DNA of 64,000 bases from Variovorax boronicumulans (GTDB taxonomy: Bacteria > Pseudomonadota > Gammaproteobacteria > Burkholderiales > Burkholderiaceae_C), in the NCBI RefSeq assembly GCF_029892485.1, contig NZ_JARXVG010000008.1, positions 124,001 to 188,000 on the forward strand. The letters are read 5' to 3'. Below the pieces are notes generated by a model, which did not search any database, had not been told where the DNA came from, and saw nothing but the letters and a program-made list of their open reading frames with translations. Position numbers and translations under genes: made by a program. The first letter of the stretch is position 1. Each line of letters opens with the position of its first letter. Positions 24,931 to 33,717 of this stretch are shown one piece after another.

Positions 24931-26093
24931 CCCCGGAACCCGATGCCTTTGAACAGCACCGCGAACAGCGCGTCCACCAGGATCACCGCGGTGATCGACG
25001 TCACCACCGACGAGGTCGTGCCGCGTCCCAGGCTCTCGGTGTTGGGCTTGACCTTCATGCCGAAGTAGCAGCCGATCAGCGCGATCAGGATGCCGAACAC
25101 CGCCGACTTGGCCATCGCGAGCCAGAGGTTCGCGATCGGCACCGCGCGCGGCAGCGCCGAGAGGAAGTAGGCCGGCGAAATGTCGAGCGCCGCGTCGGCC
25201 GCGAGCATGCCGCCCAGGAGCGCCGCCATCGAGGTCCAGAGACTGATCAGCGGCATCGCGATCGCCAGCGCCAGCACGCGCGGCATCACCAGGCGAAAGC
25301 CGTGCGGGATGCCCATGACGCGCATCGCGTCGAGTTCTTCGGTCACCCGCATCACGCCGATCTGCGCGGTGATGGCCGAGCCCGAGCGCCCGGCGATCAG
25401 CACCGCCGCCAGCACCGGCCCCAGTTCGCGCACCAGCGAGAGCCCAAGGATGTTGACCACGAAGGCCTCGGCGCCGTACTGGCGCAGTTGCTGCGAGATC
25501 AGGTAGGCCAGCACCACGCCGATCAGCAGCCCGACGAGCGCCGTGATGTGCAGCGCCGTGGCGCCGAACTGGTAGAGATGCCCCGAAAAATCGCGCCACG
25601 GCCCGCGGTGCGGGGCGCGGATGAGCGTGCCCACGTCGATGGCGAGCTGGCCGACCAGCCCGACGAAGTCGCGCGCCACATACATCAGGCGGGGTCCGTT
25701 CTGCGAGAAGGTGCGGATGCGGTCGGCCAGCGTCCTGGGCGGCTCTTCCGGCGTGGCGACGGTGTATTGCGCCACCTGGTCGAGCACCGACTTGTGCTGC
25801 GGCTCCATCTCCAGCGTCGCGGGCCATTCGTGGCGCCAGTGCTCCCACAGCAGCTGCGCGCCGATGTGGTCGAGCTGCTCGACCGGGCGCAGGTCCCACG
25901 CGCGGTCGTCCGCGGGTGGCGCTGCTTCCAGGCTTTTCGACAGCGCCTGCCAGGCGGGCAACGACGACATGCCCAGCGCTGTCCAGCGGCCGCTCGCGAC
26001 CGTCCACTGGCGGCCTTCCTGCTCCTGCTGCGCGACACGCGGCAACACGCTGTCGGCGGCCTGGGCGTCGGCAGTCGGAGTGGCGGAAGGCAT
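24927..26093 (-). CDS. MlaE-type permease with N-terminal STAS-like extension
   Basis: The 388-aa permease has the MlaE core in its C-terminal ~240 residues: LVGLLIGVVLAYLISQQL, YGAEAFVVNILGLSLVRELGP, AGRSGSAITAQIGVMRVTEELDAM and the final GCYFGMKVKPNTESLG. Residues about 25-130 form a soluble region (WTVASGRWTALGMSSL; VEQLDHIGAQLLWEHW) resembling a STAS domain, which in E. coli is the separate MlaB protein. The fusion therefore joins MlaB- and MlaE-like parts. It is the first gene of the four-gene operon. Confidence 0.9.
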   Translation of the reverse strand: MPSATPTADAQAADSVLPRVAQQEQEGRQWTVASGRWTALGMSSLPAWQALSKSLEAAPPADDRAWDLRPVEQLDHIGAQLLWEHWRHEWPATLEMEPQHKSVLDQVAQYTVATPEEPPRTLADRIRTFSQNGPRLMYVARDFVGLVGQLAIDVGTLIRAPHRGPWRDFSGHLYQFGATALHITALVGLLIGVVLAYLISQQLRQYGAEAFVVNILGLSLVRELGPVLAAVLIAGRSGSAITAQIGVMRVTEELDAMRVMGIPHGFRLVMPRVLALAIAMPLISLWTSMAALLGGMLAADAALDISPAYFLSALPRAVPIANLWLAMAKSAVFGILIALIGCYFGMKVKPNTESLGRGTTSSVVTSITAVILVDALFAVLFKGIGFRG

Positions 26094-26225
26094 GGGGCGG
26101 ATGAGCAGAAAGTAAACAAAAAACCGGGTCCGGGGGATGCGCGCATCGTAACCGCGTGCATCCGGTGTTCATGTGCTCCAGACCCCTCATTCGCGTAGGG
26201 CGGTGCGCCGTTTTTCAGCTGCTCT

Positions 26226-27131
26226 TCAGCCCCACGCCTTGGCCAGCGCGTCCCAGGCGCTCGCGATCACCGGTTCGTCGCGCCGCGAGGCCAGGGAGAC
26301 GAAACGCAGCGCGCAATCGAGCTGCACCCGGTCGGCCATCGCGAGGCCGTGGGCCTGGCATTCGCGGATCGCGATGGAGTCGCGCACCAGGCTCAGGCCG
26401 ACGCCGGACTTCAGCAGGTCGAGCATCGATGCCTCCTGGTCGACCAGCGCCACGCGACGCGGCGAAAGACCCAGCGGCGTGAACATGCGCTCCAGCAGCC
26501 GGTGGTGCGCCGACTCGGGCGGCGTCGCGAGCCAGGGCAGCGCGGCCAGCGCCTTCCAGTCGCGCCCCTGCACCTGCGGGCCCCAGCCGGCGGGCGCAAC
26601 CACGCGGTAGGTGAAGCGGGTGAGGGTGCGGACCGAGAGCGCAGGTGTTGTCGCGGCTTGGTCGTCGTCGCCGGGGTCGAGGTGAAACCCCACGTCCAGG
26701 TCGCCGCGCTGCACCTGCGCGAGCACGCTGCCGCTCATGCCGTGGCGCAGCTCGGTCTCGATCTGCGGCGCGGCCTCGACCAGCTCGCGCAGGAACACGC
26801 CCAGTCGGGTGAATTCGGGGTCAAGGATGGTGCCGATGCGCAGCGCTCCGCGCACCGTGCCCTGCAGCTTGCGCGCGGCCTGCTGCAGGTCGCCCACGGC
26901 GGCCAGCACCCGCTCGGCCTGCGGCAGCATCGCCGCGCCGTCGGCCGTGAGCGCGAGCCCGTGCGGTGTTCGGGTAAAGAGCGTGAGCCCGGTTTCCTCG
27001 GCCAGGCGCTTGAGCTGCAGGCTCACCGCGGGCTGCGTGAGGTGCAGCCGCTCGGCCGCGCGCGAGACGTTGCCCTCCCTCGCGGCAAGAACGAAGGCGC
27101 GCAAAATCTGCAGGTCGATGGCGGCAGTCAT
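26226..27131 (-). CDS. LysR-family transcriptional regulator
   Basis: The 301-aa regulator has the N-terminal helix-turn-helix (LQILRAFVLAAREGNVSRAA; LTQPAVSLQLKRLAEETG at about 8-50) and the periplasmic-binding-protein-like effector domain, with LRIGTILDPEFTRLG and GVGLSLVRDSIA. It is divergent from an unrecognised gene starting at 27218, which is its most likely target, along with the GMC oxidoreductase beyond. Effector unknown. Confidence 0.92.
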   Translation of the reverse strand: MTAAIDLQILRAFVLAAREGNVSRAAERLHLTQPAVSLQLKRLAEETGLTLFTRTPHGLALTADGAAMLPQAERVLAAVGDLQQAARKLQGTVRGALRIGTILDPEFTRLGVFLRELVEAAPQIETELRHGMSGSVLAQVQRGDLDVGFHLDPGDDDQAATTPALSVRTLTRFTYRVVAPAGWGPQVQGRDWKALAALPWLATPPESAHHRLLERMFTPLGLSPRRVALVDQEASMLDLLKSGVGLSLVRDSIAIRECQAHGLAMADRVQLDCALRFVSLASRRDEPVIASAWDALAKAWG

Positions 27132-27146
27132 ATAAGACCAATTTAT
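27132..27146. promoter_or_regulatory. Candidate LysR binding site
   Basis: ATAA-N7-TTAT at 27132-27146 is a short dyad containing the T-N11-A pattern typical of LysR regulators. It abuts the LysR start codon in the 86-base divergent spacer, a place suited to autoregulation. Short AT-rich dyads occur by chance, so this is tentative. Confidence 0.4.
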
Positions 27147-27217
27147 AAGCCAGTCGCGCCGAAATCATTGGCCTTTCATACGAAGCGCGGGCTAAATCCT
27201 GGTGCTAAGCCCTCACC

Positions 27218-27853
27218 ATGTCCATGAATCCTGGAAATATCGACGCATCCGAGCCGATCGCCGGCCGCACCGGCCATACGGGCGGCATCGAGTCCTTCAC
27301 GCTCGACGGCCGGCGCTTCTACTTCGGTTACGACCACAAGCAGGGGCAGGTGCTGTCGCCGGCGATCGACGACGCCGCGGCAATGGCGCGCTTTGCCAGC
27401 CGCCACATGCTGGCGATTTATCCCGGACGCCTGTTCGGGCTTCTTGGCAAGACGGGACCTAAGGACGAGGCCTTCTGGGCAGAGCTGGTGACCTGGTCCG
27501 AGAACGCCTCCGACCTGCGCCCGGACCTGCCCGACCGCACGCTGAGTCACATGCGGCTCGTCGCGAGTGTCTCGACGCTCGCGCTGGCGATCATGGAGAA
27601 CCGCGTGGTGTACGGGTTCGCGCTCGACATGCTGCCGTGCGACCTGCTCGCCGCTGCGGGAGACGGCATGCCGGCCCCGGCCGATGGGCAAGAAGGCATC
27701 GAGGCATCGATCGCCATCGTCTCGGGCAACGCACCCCTGCCGCCGGGCCGCGAGGTCGCCGACGTGGCACTTGCGCTGCAGGCCCGGCTGAACGCACTGG
27801 TACAAGGGGCGCACGGCAACTGGGCGGAGGTGTTCCCGATGCTGGAATCCTGA
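27218..27853 (+). CDS. Unrecognised protein divergent from LysR gene
   Basis: The 211-aa product has no signal peptide, clear membrane helix or motif I recognise. Features are GGIESFTLDGRRFYFGYDH near residue 25, a region with ASRHMLAIYPGRLFGLLGK, LSHMRLVASVSTLALAIMENR, and an acidic Pro-rich linker (DGMPAPADGQEG) before a helical C-terminus. Codon use looks native. The ATG at 27218 is chosen; a second ATG two codons later is possible. The stop codon touches a 159-bp palindromic element. It may belong to the LysR regulon. Confidence 0.65.
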   Translation: MSMNPGNIDASEPIAGRTGHTGGIESFTLDGRRFYFGYDHKQGQVLSPAIDDAAAMARFASRHMLAIYPGRLFGLLGKTGPKDEAFWAELVTWSENASDLRPDLPDRTLSHMRLVASVSTLALAIMENRVVYGFALDMLPCDLLAAAGDGMPAPADGQEGIEASIAIVSGNAPLPPGREVADVALALQARLNALVQGAHGNWAEVFPMLES

Positions 27854-28012
27854 GAAGGTGTGAACGAATCCGCCATGCCCGCTCATCCCGCCCAGACACA
27901 CCCGCTCGGCGTTGCAAATGCTCGCCATAGCCCGAGCTATGGCTGCGCTTTGCGCCTTGATCGGGCGCGCCTGGGCGGGCTGCTCGGACAGGCCGGATTC
28001 ATTCACACCTTC
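27854..28012. repeat. 159-bp imperfect long palindrome
   Basis: The outer 19-base arms (27854-27872 and 27994-28012) match at 18 of 19 positions. Further in, CCCGCCCAG (27887-27895) pairs exactly with CTGGGCGGG (27971-27979) at symmetric distance. The centre is a perfect hairpin, CCATAGC at 27925-27931 with GCTATGG at 27936-27942. The two halves align without gaps over their whole length, so one strand can fold into a single long hairpin. It lies directly between the 27218 gene stop and the GMC gene. It could be a MITE/REP-like element or a structured RNA region. Confidence 0.8.
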
Positions 28013-28085
28013 AAAGCGGCGCGCAGTGCGGCCGAACGCAACAAGACATCGACGACCGTGCAACCCTGAGCAACGAACAAGAACC

Positions 28086-29726
28086 ATGCGAGACAACGAC
28101 AACACCTTCGACTACATCATCATCGGCGCCGGCACCGCGGGCTCGCTCATCGCCAACCGCCTGAGCGCCGACAAGACCAAACGCGTGCTGCTCATCGAAG
28201 CGGGCCGCCGGGACGACTACCACTGGATCCACATCCCGGTCGGTTACCTCTACTGCATCGGCAATCCGCGCACCGACTGGCTCTACAACACCGAGCCCGA
28301 TGCGGGCCTCAACGGCCGCGCGCTGCGCTATCCGCGCGGCAAGACGCTGGGCGGCTGCTCCAGCATCAACGGGATGATCTACATGCGCGGCCAGTCGCGC
28401 GACTACGACCAGTGGGCCGAGCTCACCGGCGACGACAGCTGGCGCTGGCAGAACGTGCTGCCCGCTTTCAAGAAGCACGAGGACTTCTATCTCGGTGCCG
28501 ACGAGATGCACGGCGCAGGCGGCGAGTGGCGCGTCGAGAAGCAGCGGCTGCGCTGGGACATCCTCGACGCGTTCGCCGAAGCCGCGGTGCAGGCCGGCGT
28601 GCCGCACACCACCGACTTCAACCGCGGCAGCAACGAAGGCGTGGGCTACTTCCAGGTCAACCAGAAGAACGGCTGGCGCTGGAACACCGCCAAGGCGTTC
28701 CTCCGGCCCACCTGCTACGGCCGGCCGAACTTCGAGCTGTGGACGGGGGCGCAGGTCTCGCGCCTCCTCTTCGAGAAAAACGAAGACGGCACGCAGCGCT
28801 GCACCGGCGCCGAGGTGTGGAACGGCAGCGAGATGAGCACCGCGCGCGCCGAACGCGAAGTGATCCTCTGCGCGGGCGCCATCGGCTCGCCGCAGATCCT
28901 GCAGCTCTCGGGCGTGGGCCCGGCCGACTTGCTGCGCCAGCACGGCATCGACGTGGTGCTCGATGCGCCCGGCGTTGGCGCCAACCTGCAGGACCACCTG
29001 CAGATCCGCGCGGTCTACAAGATCGACGGCGCGCCCACGCTCAACGTGCTCGCGTCGTCGATGGTCGGCAAGGCGAAGATCGGTCTCGAATACCTGCTCA
29101 AACGCAGCGGCCCCATGAGCATGGCGCCCTCGCAGTTGGGCGCCTTCACGCGCAGCTCCGACGCCTACGAATGGCCGAACCTCGAGTACCACGTGCAGCC
29201 GCTCTCGCTCGATGCCTTCGGCGATCCGCTGCACAGCTTTCCGGCCTTCACCGCGAGCGTGTGCAACCTCAACCCGACGAGCCGGGGCTCGGTGCGCATC
29301 AAGAGCAAGCGCTTCGAAGATGCGCCCGCCATCGCGCCCAACTACCTGAGCACCGACGAAGACCGCAAGGTCGCCGCCGACTCGCTGCGCGTGACGCGCC
29401 GCATCGCCGCGCAGCCCGCGCTCGCCAAGTACAAGCCCGAGGAATGGAAGCCCGGCGTGCAGTACCAAACTGACGAAGACCTGGCGCGCCTGGCCGGCGA
29501 CATCGCGACCACCATCTTCCATCCGGTCGGCACCACGAAGATGGGCGCCGACGGCGACCCGATGGCGGTGCTCGATGCGAAGCTGCGCGTGCGCGGCATC
29601 CAGGGCCTGCGCGTGGTCGATGCGGGCGCGATGCCGACCATCACGAGCGGCAACACCAACAGCCCCACCTTGATGATGGCCGAGAAGGCCGCGGGCTGGA
29701 TCCTCGAGGCCAACCGCGCGGCTTGA
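28086..29726 (+). CDS. GMC-family FAD oxidoreductase (choline dehydrogenase-like)
   Basis: The 546-aa flavoprotein has the dinucleotide motif DYIIIGAGTAGSLIANRLS at about 9-27 and the GMC signatures RGKTLGGCSSINGMIYMRG and GAIGSPQILQLSGVGP. The C-terminal catalytic block has HPVGTTKMG (His) and TSGNTNSPTLMMAEKAA (Asn). It should oxidise an alcohol with FAD; the substrate is unknown and choline is not implied. The ATG at 28086 places the Rossmann motif correctly. It ends 9 bases from a convergent binding-protein gene. Confidence 0.92.
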   Translation: MRDNDNTFDYIIIGAGTAGSLIANRLSADKTKRVLLIEAGRRDDYHWIHIPVGYLYCIGNPRTDWLYNTEPDAGLNGRALRYPRGKTLGGCSSINGMIYMRGQSRDYDQWAELTGDDSWRWQNVLPAFKKHEDFYLGADEMHGAGGEWRVEKQRLRWDILDAFAEAAVQAGVPHTTDFNRGSNEGVGYFQVNQKNGWRWNTAKAFLRPTCYGRPNFELWTGAQVSRLLFEKNEDGTQRCTGAEVWNGSEMSTARAEREVILCAGAIGSPQILQLSGVGPADLLRQHGIDVVLDAPGVGANLQDHLQIRAVYKIDGAPTLNVLASSMVGKAKIGLEYLLKRSGPMSMAPSQLGAFTRSSDAYEWPNLEYHVQPLSLDAFGDPLHSFPAFTASVCNLNPTSRGSVRIKSKRFEDAPAIAPNYLSTDEDRKVAADSLRVTRRIAAQPALAKYKPEEWKPGVQYQTDEDLARLAGDIATTIFHPVGTTKMGADGDPMAVLDAKLRVRGIQGLRVVDAGAMPTITSGNTNSPTLMMAEKAAGWILEANRAA

Positions 29727-29735
29727 GGCCGGCGC

Positions 29736-30803
29736 CTACTTCTCGATCGTCTTGTTCCAGCGCGAATTCCACGCCGGCCGGTTCGCGTTGATGCTTTCCC
29801 AGTCGATGGTGATCGCCGTCTTCATCCACTTGTTGATGTCCGCCACCTGCGTCGCACCTTCGCCCACGGCCGGCGCCTTCGGGTTGGTCGGGATCTGCGC
29901 GCCGTACTGAAGCACGTTGGCCTGCGCCAGCGGACTCAGCAAAAATTCGGCGAGCTTCTGCGACAGCTCGGGCTCGCTGTTGTTGGCGATCACGCACTGG
30001 CCCACCATCAGCACCACCGCGCCTTCCTTGGGTGGTGCGTACTCCACGGGAATGCCCTTGACCTTGAGCGCGGCCACGGCCGTGGGCGTGAGCGGGAAGA
30101 TCGCCGCCTCGCCCGTCTGCACCATCTCCGAGAGCTTGGCCGAGCTCGGGATGTACTCGAGCACGTTGGGTCCGACGGTGGTGGGCCAGGCCTTGAAGCC
30201 CGGCTCCACGTTCTTGTCGTTGCCGCCCTGGATGCGGTTGAACATCAGGAAGCCGTGCAGTCCGAACGAAGACGACGACATCGACTGGAACACCACCTTG
30301 CCCTTGAACTTCGGGTCGGCCAGGTCCATCCACGAGGTGGGTGCGGCCCAGCCCTTTTCCTTGAACATCTTGGCGTTGTAGGCCAGGCCCGTCATGCCCA
30401 GGCTCACGCCGCTGGCCATGTCGTCCTTGAAGCGCGCGGCGGGGTAGATCTCGGCGAGCGACGGGTTGGGCTTCTGCTTCTGGCACAGGCCCATGCCGAT
30501 GGCGCGCACCATGATGCCGTCGTCCAGGAACATCACATGCATCTGCGGGCGGTCCTTGTTGGCCTGCGCCTTCGCGAGGATGTCCGACGAGGTGCCGGGC
30601 ACCACCACCACCTTGGCGCCGTAGAGCTTCTCGAAGGCCGGGAACACATACTGGGTGTACGCCTTCTCCATGGTGCCGCCGTTCATGCCGATGTAGAGCG
30701 TCTTGGTCTGCGCGCTCGCCGTGCCGGCCGCCGCGAGCAGGGAAATCGCCGCCGCCCCGAGCAGGGTCCGGCGAAGGGAGAAGGTCTTCTGGATACGGGA
30801 CAT
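29736..30803 (-). CDS. PotD-type ABC transporter substrate-binding protein
   Basis: The 355-aa protein has a signal peptide (RRTLLGAAAISLLAAAGTASA-Q, cleavage near 31) and an extracellular solute-binding fold of the polyamine/iron class (TLYIGMNGGTMEKAYTQYVF; VVVVPGTSSDILAKAQ; GMTGLAYNAKMF). It follows the oxidase genes of the same operon and serves the two permeases and ATPase at 33.7-36.4 kb. Ligand probably a small amine or amino acid, judged from the coupled dehydrogenase. Confidence 0.9.
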   Translation of the reverse strand: MSRIQKTFSLRRTLLGAAAISLLAAAGTASAQTKTLYIGMNGGTMEKAYTQYVFPAFEKLYGAKVVVVPGTSSDILAKAQANKDRPQMHVMFLDDGIMVRAIGMGLCQKQKPNPSLAEIYPAARFKDDMASGVSLGMTGLAYNAKMFKEKGWAAPTSWMDLADPKFKGKVVFQSMSSSSFGLHGFLMFNRIQGGNDKNVEPGFKAWPTTVGPNVLEYIPSSAKLSEMVQTGEAAIFPLTPTAVAALKVKGIPVEYAPPKEGAVVLMVGQCVIANNSEPELSQKLAEFLLSPLAQANVLQYGAQIPTNPKAPAVGEGATQVADINKWMKTAITIDWESINANRPAWNSRWNKTIEK

Positions 30804-30815
30804 GGTGGTTGCCTT

Positions 30816-32009
30816 TCAGGGGAGGGTGGGGACGGAAGCGATAGAGGAGGAGGGGAGGGTCTGTTCTTCATCCGCGCCTTCTCCCTCTTCTTCGGGGAAG
30901 AGACGGTCGACCGCGAATGCATCGATCGGCGTGCTGCTGTAGCCGTCGCGCACCAACTCGGCCAGCACTTCGCCGGCCGCCGGTCCGATCTGGAATCCCG
31001 CGCCCGAGAAGCCGAAGCCATGGAACAGGCCGGGCGTGGTGCGGCTGGGCCCGAGCACCGGCTGGCGGTCGGGCATGTTGCCCTCGGTGCCGCTCCAGGT
31101 GCGGATGAAGTGCGCATGGCGCAGCGCGGGTAGCAGCTCGATGGCCTGCACCGCGAGCGTGGCGATGGCATCGCGGTCGACGCGGGCGCGGTCGGCATCG
31201 AGGGCATAGCCTCGCCCGCCGCCGAGCACGAGGTTGCCGCGCGCCACCTGCCGGCCGTAGATGCCGCCGCCCTCGACGCCCAGGCTCCAGACCATGAAAT
31301 GCGGCAGCGGCTCGGTCACCACCATCACCGGATGGCTCGCGCGCAGCGGCACCGCCTCGCCGAACTGGGCGGCGAGGGGGCCGGCCCATGCGCCTGCGCA
31401 GTTGAGCAGCACCGGCGCATGCACTTCGAGCGCATTGCCCGAGCGCAGCATGAACATCGCGCCGTCGTGCGCGACCTCGTCGACCGGGTGGCGCTCGAAG
31501 ATCTGCGCCCCCGCGCGCTGCGCCGCGAGCGCGAAGGCGGGAGACACCAGCCGCGGATTGGCCTGCCCGTCTTCCACGCACAGCGAACCGCCGACCGCGC
31601 GCGGGCCGAGCCAGGGGCAGCGCTCGCGCAGTCGGGCAGCGGAGACCAGCTCGAGCCCGAGGTCGAAGTCGAGGCTCTGCGCGCGGTAGCGTTCGAGCGA
31701 GGCCATGTCCGATTCGCTGCGTGCGATCTTGAAGTGGCCCGAGCGCAGGTATTCGCCATCGGTGCCGATCAGCGAGGGCAGGCGGCCCCAGATCCGGTGC
31801 GCGCGCTGCGCGAGCGGCAACTGGCTCAGCGGCCGGCCCTGGCGCCGCACGCCGCCGAAGTTCACGCCGCTGGAACGCGAGCCGCAGAGGTCGCGCTCCA
31901 GCAGCGCCACGCCGATGCCCATCTGCCGCAGCGCGAGCGCGGCCGACGCGCCGACGATGCCGCCGCCGACGATGGCCACATCGGTGCGCAGCGTCTTGAT
32001 CGAACTCAT
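30816..32009 (-). CDS. FAD-dependent amino acid dehydrogenase, DAO-type subunit
   Basis: The 397-aa flavoprotein is of the DadA/SoxB (DAO) fold: DVAIVGGGIVGASAALALRQ near residue 10, SGVNFGGVRRQGR, and the C-terminal GTEGNMPDRQPVLGP...FHGFGFSGAGFQIGPAAGEVLAELV. With the next two genes upstream it forms a three-component enzyme like opine oxidase, hydrogen cyanide synthase HcnABC or D-hydroxyproline dehydrogenase, in which this subunit oxidises the C-N bond. The ATG overlaps the preceding stop (ATGA). Its last ~30 residues are an acidic/Ser-rich extension. Confidence 0.88.
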   Translation of the reverse strand: MSSIKTLRTDVAIVGGGIVGASAALALRQMGIGVALLERDLCGSRSSGVNFGGVRRQGRPLSQLPLAQRAHRIWGRLPSLIGTDGEYLRSGHFKIARSESDMASLERYRAQSLDFDLGLELVSAARLRERCPWLGPRAVGGSLCVEDGQANPRLVSPAFALAAQRAGAQIFERHPVDEVAHDGAMFMLRSGNALEVHAPVLLNCAGAWAGPLAAQFGEAVPLRASHPVMVVTEPLPHFMVWSLGVEGGGIYGRQVARGNLVLGGGRGYALDADRARVDRDAIATLAVQAIELLPALRHAHFIRTWSGTEGNMPDRQPVLGPSRTTPGLFHGFGFSGAGFQIGPAAGEVLAELVRDGYSSTPIDAFAVDRLFPEEEGEGADEEQTLPSSSIASVPTLP

Positions 32010-33415
32010 GCGTCCGCTCCTTCGCTGGCCGCGCGCGTGGCGAGCTGGATCGGAATCGGCTTGATCGGCGCCTGCCCGCGCAGCCGGCCCACCTGCTGCA
32101 GCGGCTGGCCTGTGGCGTGCGCGAGGATCTCCGCAGCCGCCACGCCGCACATGCGGCCCTGGCAGCGGCCCATGCCGACGCGCGAAAGGGCCTTGAGGCG
32201 GTTCATTTCATCGGCGCCGTTGATGCGAACGGTCTCGCGCAGCGTGCCGGCCGTGATGTTCTCGCAGCGGCAGACGACGAGATCGTCGGGCGCGTTCGCG
32301 GCCCAGTCCTGTGGGAGTGGAAAGGCGCGTTCCAGTCCGCGACGAAAGCCCTTCAATCCTTCGAGCTTGCGTTCGAGCGCATCGGCGCGTGCGGTATCGA
32401 CGGCCACGCCGCGGTCCGCAAGCAGCGCGAGCGCGGCACGCTCGCCGGCCCACTCGGCCGCATCGGCGCCCATGATGCCGGCGCCATCGCCCGCGAGGTA
32501 CACGCCGGGGGCGCTCGCGCGGCCCGCCGCATCGCGCACCGGCAGGTGGGCGCGGTGCATCGGTGCGAATTCGAAGCGGCAGCCGAGCAGGTCGGCGAGC
32601 TGTGTCTCGGAGCGCAGCGCGTAGCCGAAGCCGACGGCGTCGCAGTCCAGCGTGCGTTCTTCACGGCCGTCGTGCCACGCGACGCCGGTGACGCGGCGTG
32701 CGCCGTCATCACCGAGCACGCGCAGCGGACGCACGCCGCTGTGCAGCGGCACGCCGTGCGCACGCAGCCACGCGACGAAGTACACGCCCTTCGCGAACAC
32801 GGCGGGTTGCCGCAGCATCGCGGGCGTCGCGGCGATCTGGTCCGAGAGGCGCGCGGTGTCGAGCACCGCCGCGACCTTCGCGCCGGCCTTCGCATACTGG
32901 TACGCCACGAGGTACAGCAGCGGCCCCGTGCCCATGAACACCACGCGCTCGCCGATGGCGCAGCCCTGGAACTTGAGCGCGACCTGCGCGCCGCCGAGCG
33001 TGTAGACACCGGGCAGCGTCCAGCCCGGCACGGGCAGCACGCGGTCGGTTGCGCCGGTCGCGACGATCAATGCGGCATGCGGCACGCGCGTCGTGGTGCG
33101 CGACGGGTTGTGCAGCACGTCGAGCACGCCGCCCTGTGCGTTCCACACGAGGCTGTCGGGGCGGTAGTCGATGCGGTCGCGCAGCGCGTCGAAGGCTTGG
33201 TGCACCGCGTTCGCGCGCGCAGCCTCGAAGCCGTAGAGCGTGGCCGCGGTGCGCTGGATGAAGTTGGCGGGTGGGCGGCGGTAGATCTGGCCACCCGCGC
33301 GTGCGGCCTCGTCGATCACGACGGGCCGAAAGCCATGCGCAACCAGCGCTTGCGCCGCGCGCACGCCGGCCGGCCCGGTGCCGACGATCACGGGTTGAAG
33401 CTCGGCATTCGTCAT
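32006..33415 (-). CDS. NAD(P)/FAD-dependent oxidoreductase subunit with BFD-like [2Fe-2S] domain
   Basis: The 469-aa subunit starts with PVIVGTGPAGVRAAQALVAHG (FAD site) and has a second nucleotide motif, ERVVFMGTGPLLYLVAYQYA, at about 165. SAPGVYLAGDGAGIMGA closes the FAD domain. The C-terminus carries four Cys in CRCENIT and GRCQGRMCG, a bacterioferredoxin-associated-type [2Fe-2S] module. This is the alpha-type subunit of HcnB/OoxA-like enzymes, passing electrons from the DAO subunit. It overlaps both neighbouring genes by 4 bases. Confidence 0.9.
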   Translation of the reverse strand: MTNAELQPVIVGTGPAGVRAAQALVAHGFRPVVIDEAARAGGQIYRRPPANFIQRTAATLYGFEAARANAVHQAFDALRDRIDYRPDSLVWNAQGGVLDVLHNPSRTTTRVPHAALIVATGATDRVLPVPGWTLPGVYTLGGAQVALKFQGCAIGERVVFMGTGPLLYLVAYQYAKAGAKVAAVLDTARLSDQIAATPAMLRQPAVFAKGVYFVAWLRAHGVPLHSGVRPLRVLGDDGARRVTGVAWHDGREERTLDCDAVGFGYALRSETQLADLLGCRFEFAPMHRAHLPVRDAAGRASAPGVYLAGDGAGIMGADAAEWAGERAALALLADRGVAVDTARADALERKLEGLKGFRRGLERAFPLPQDWAANAPDDLVVCRCENITAGTLRETVRINGADEMNRLKALSRVGMGRCQGRMCGVAAAEILAHATGQPLQQVGRLRGQAPIKPIPIQLATRAASEGADA

Positions 33416-33717
33416 GCGCCGCTCCGCCCGGTGACCAGCGCCATGCCCGGCGCGATGAAGGTGGAGCAGGCGCGCAGGCGCTCGCCTTCGGCGGTCGCGA
33501 TCCAGCAGTCCTGGCAGGCGCCCATCATGCAGAAGCCGGCGCGCGGCGTGTCGCTGAATTCGTTGCGGCGCAACTGGCTGGCCTGCGTGAGCACGGCCGT
33601 GAGCACCGTGTCGCCGGCCAGTGCGGAGGCCGGCTCGCCATCGAGCGTGAAGGCCACCGCGGCGCGGCCGGTCTCGGCCACGCGATGCAGCAGTGCGGGG
33701 GATGCATTCGATGTCAT
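33412..33717 (-). CDS. Small [2Fe-2S] subunit of the three-component dehydrogenase
   Basis: The 101-aa protein has a ferredoxin-like fold: VAFTLDGEPASALAGDTVLTAVL, then the cluster motif GFCMMGACQDCW at about 62-73 and RACSTFIAPGMALVTG. It matches the HcnA/OoxC-type gamma subunit of opine-oxidase-like enzymes. Its stop overlaps the next ATG, and it starts one base after the permease stop, so transport and oxidation genes form one operon. Confidence 0.9.
   Translation of the reverse strand: MTSNASPALLHRVAETGRAAVAFTLDGEPASALAGDTVLTAVLTQASQLRRNEFSDTPRAGFCMMGACQDCWIATAEGERLRACSTFIAPGMALVTGRSGA

Noticed and set aside
22369..25068. An 899-codon plus-strand open frame opposite the Mla-type operon
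   Set aside because: It is antisense to four genes with clear family motifs and has a His/Arg/Val-rich composition typical of the complementary frame of high-GC genes.
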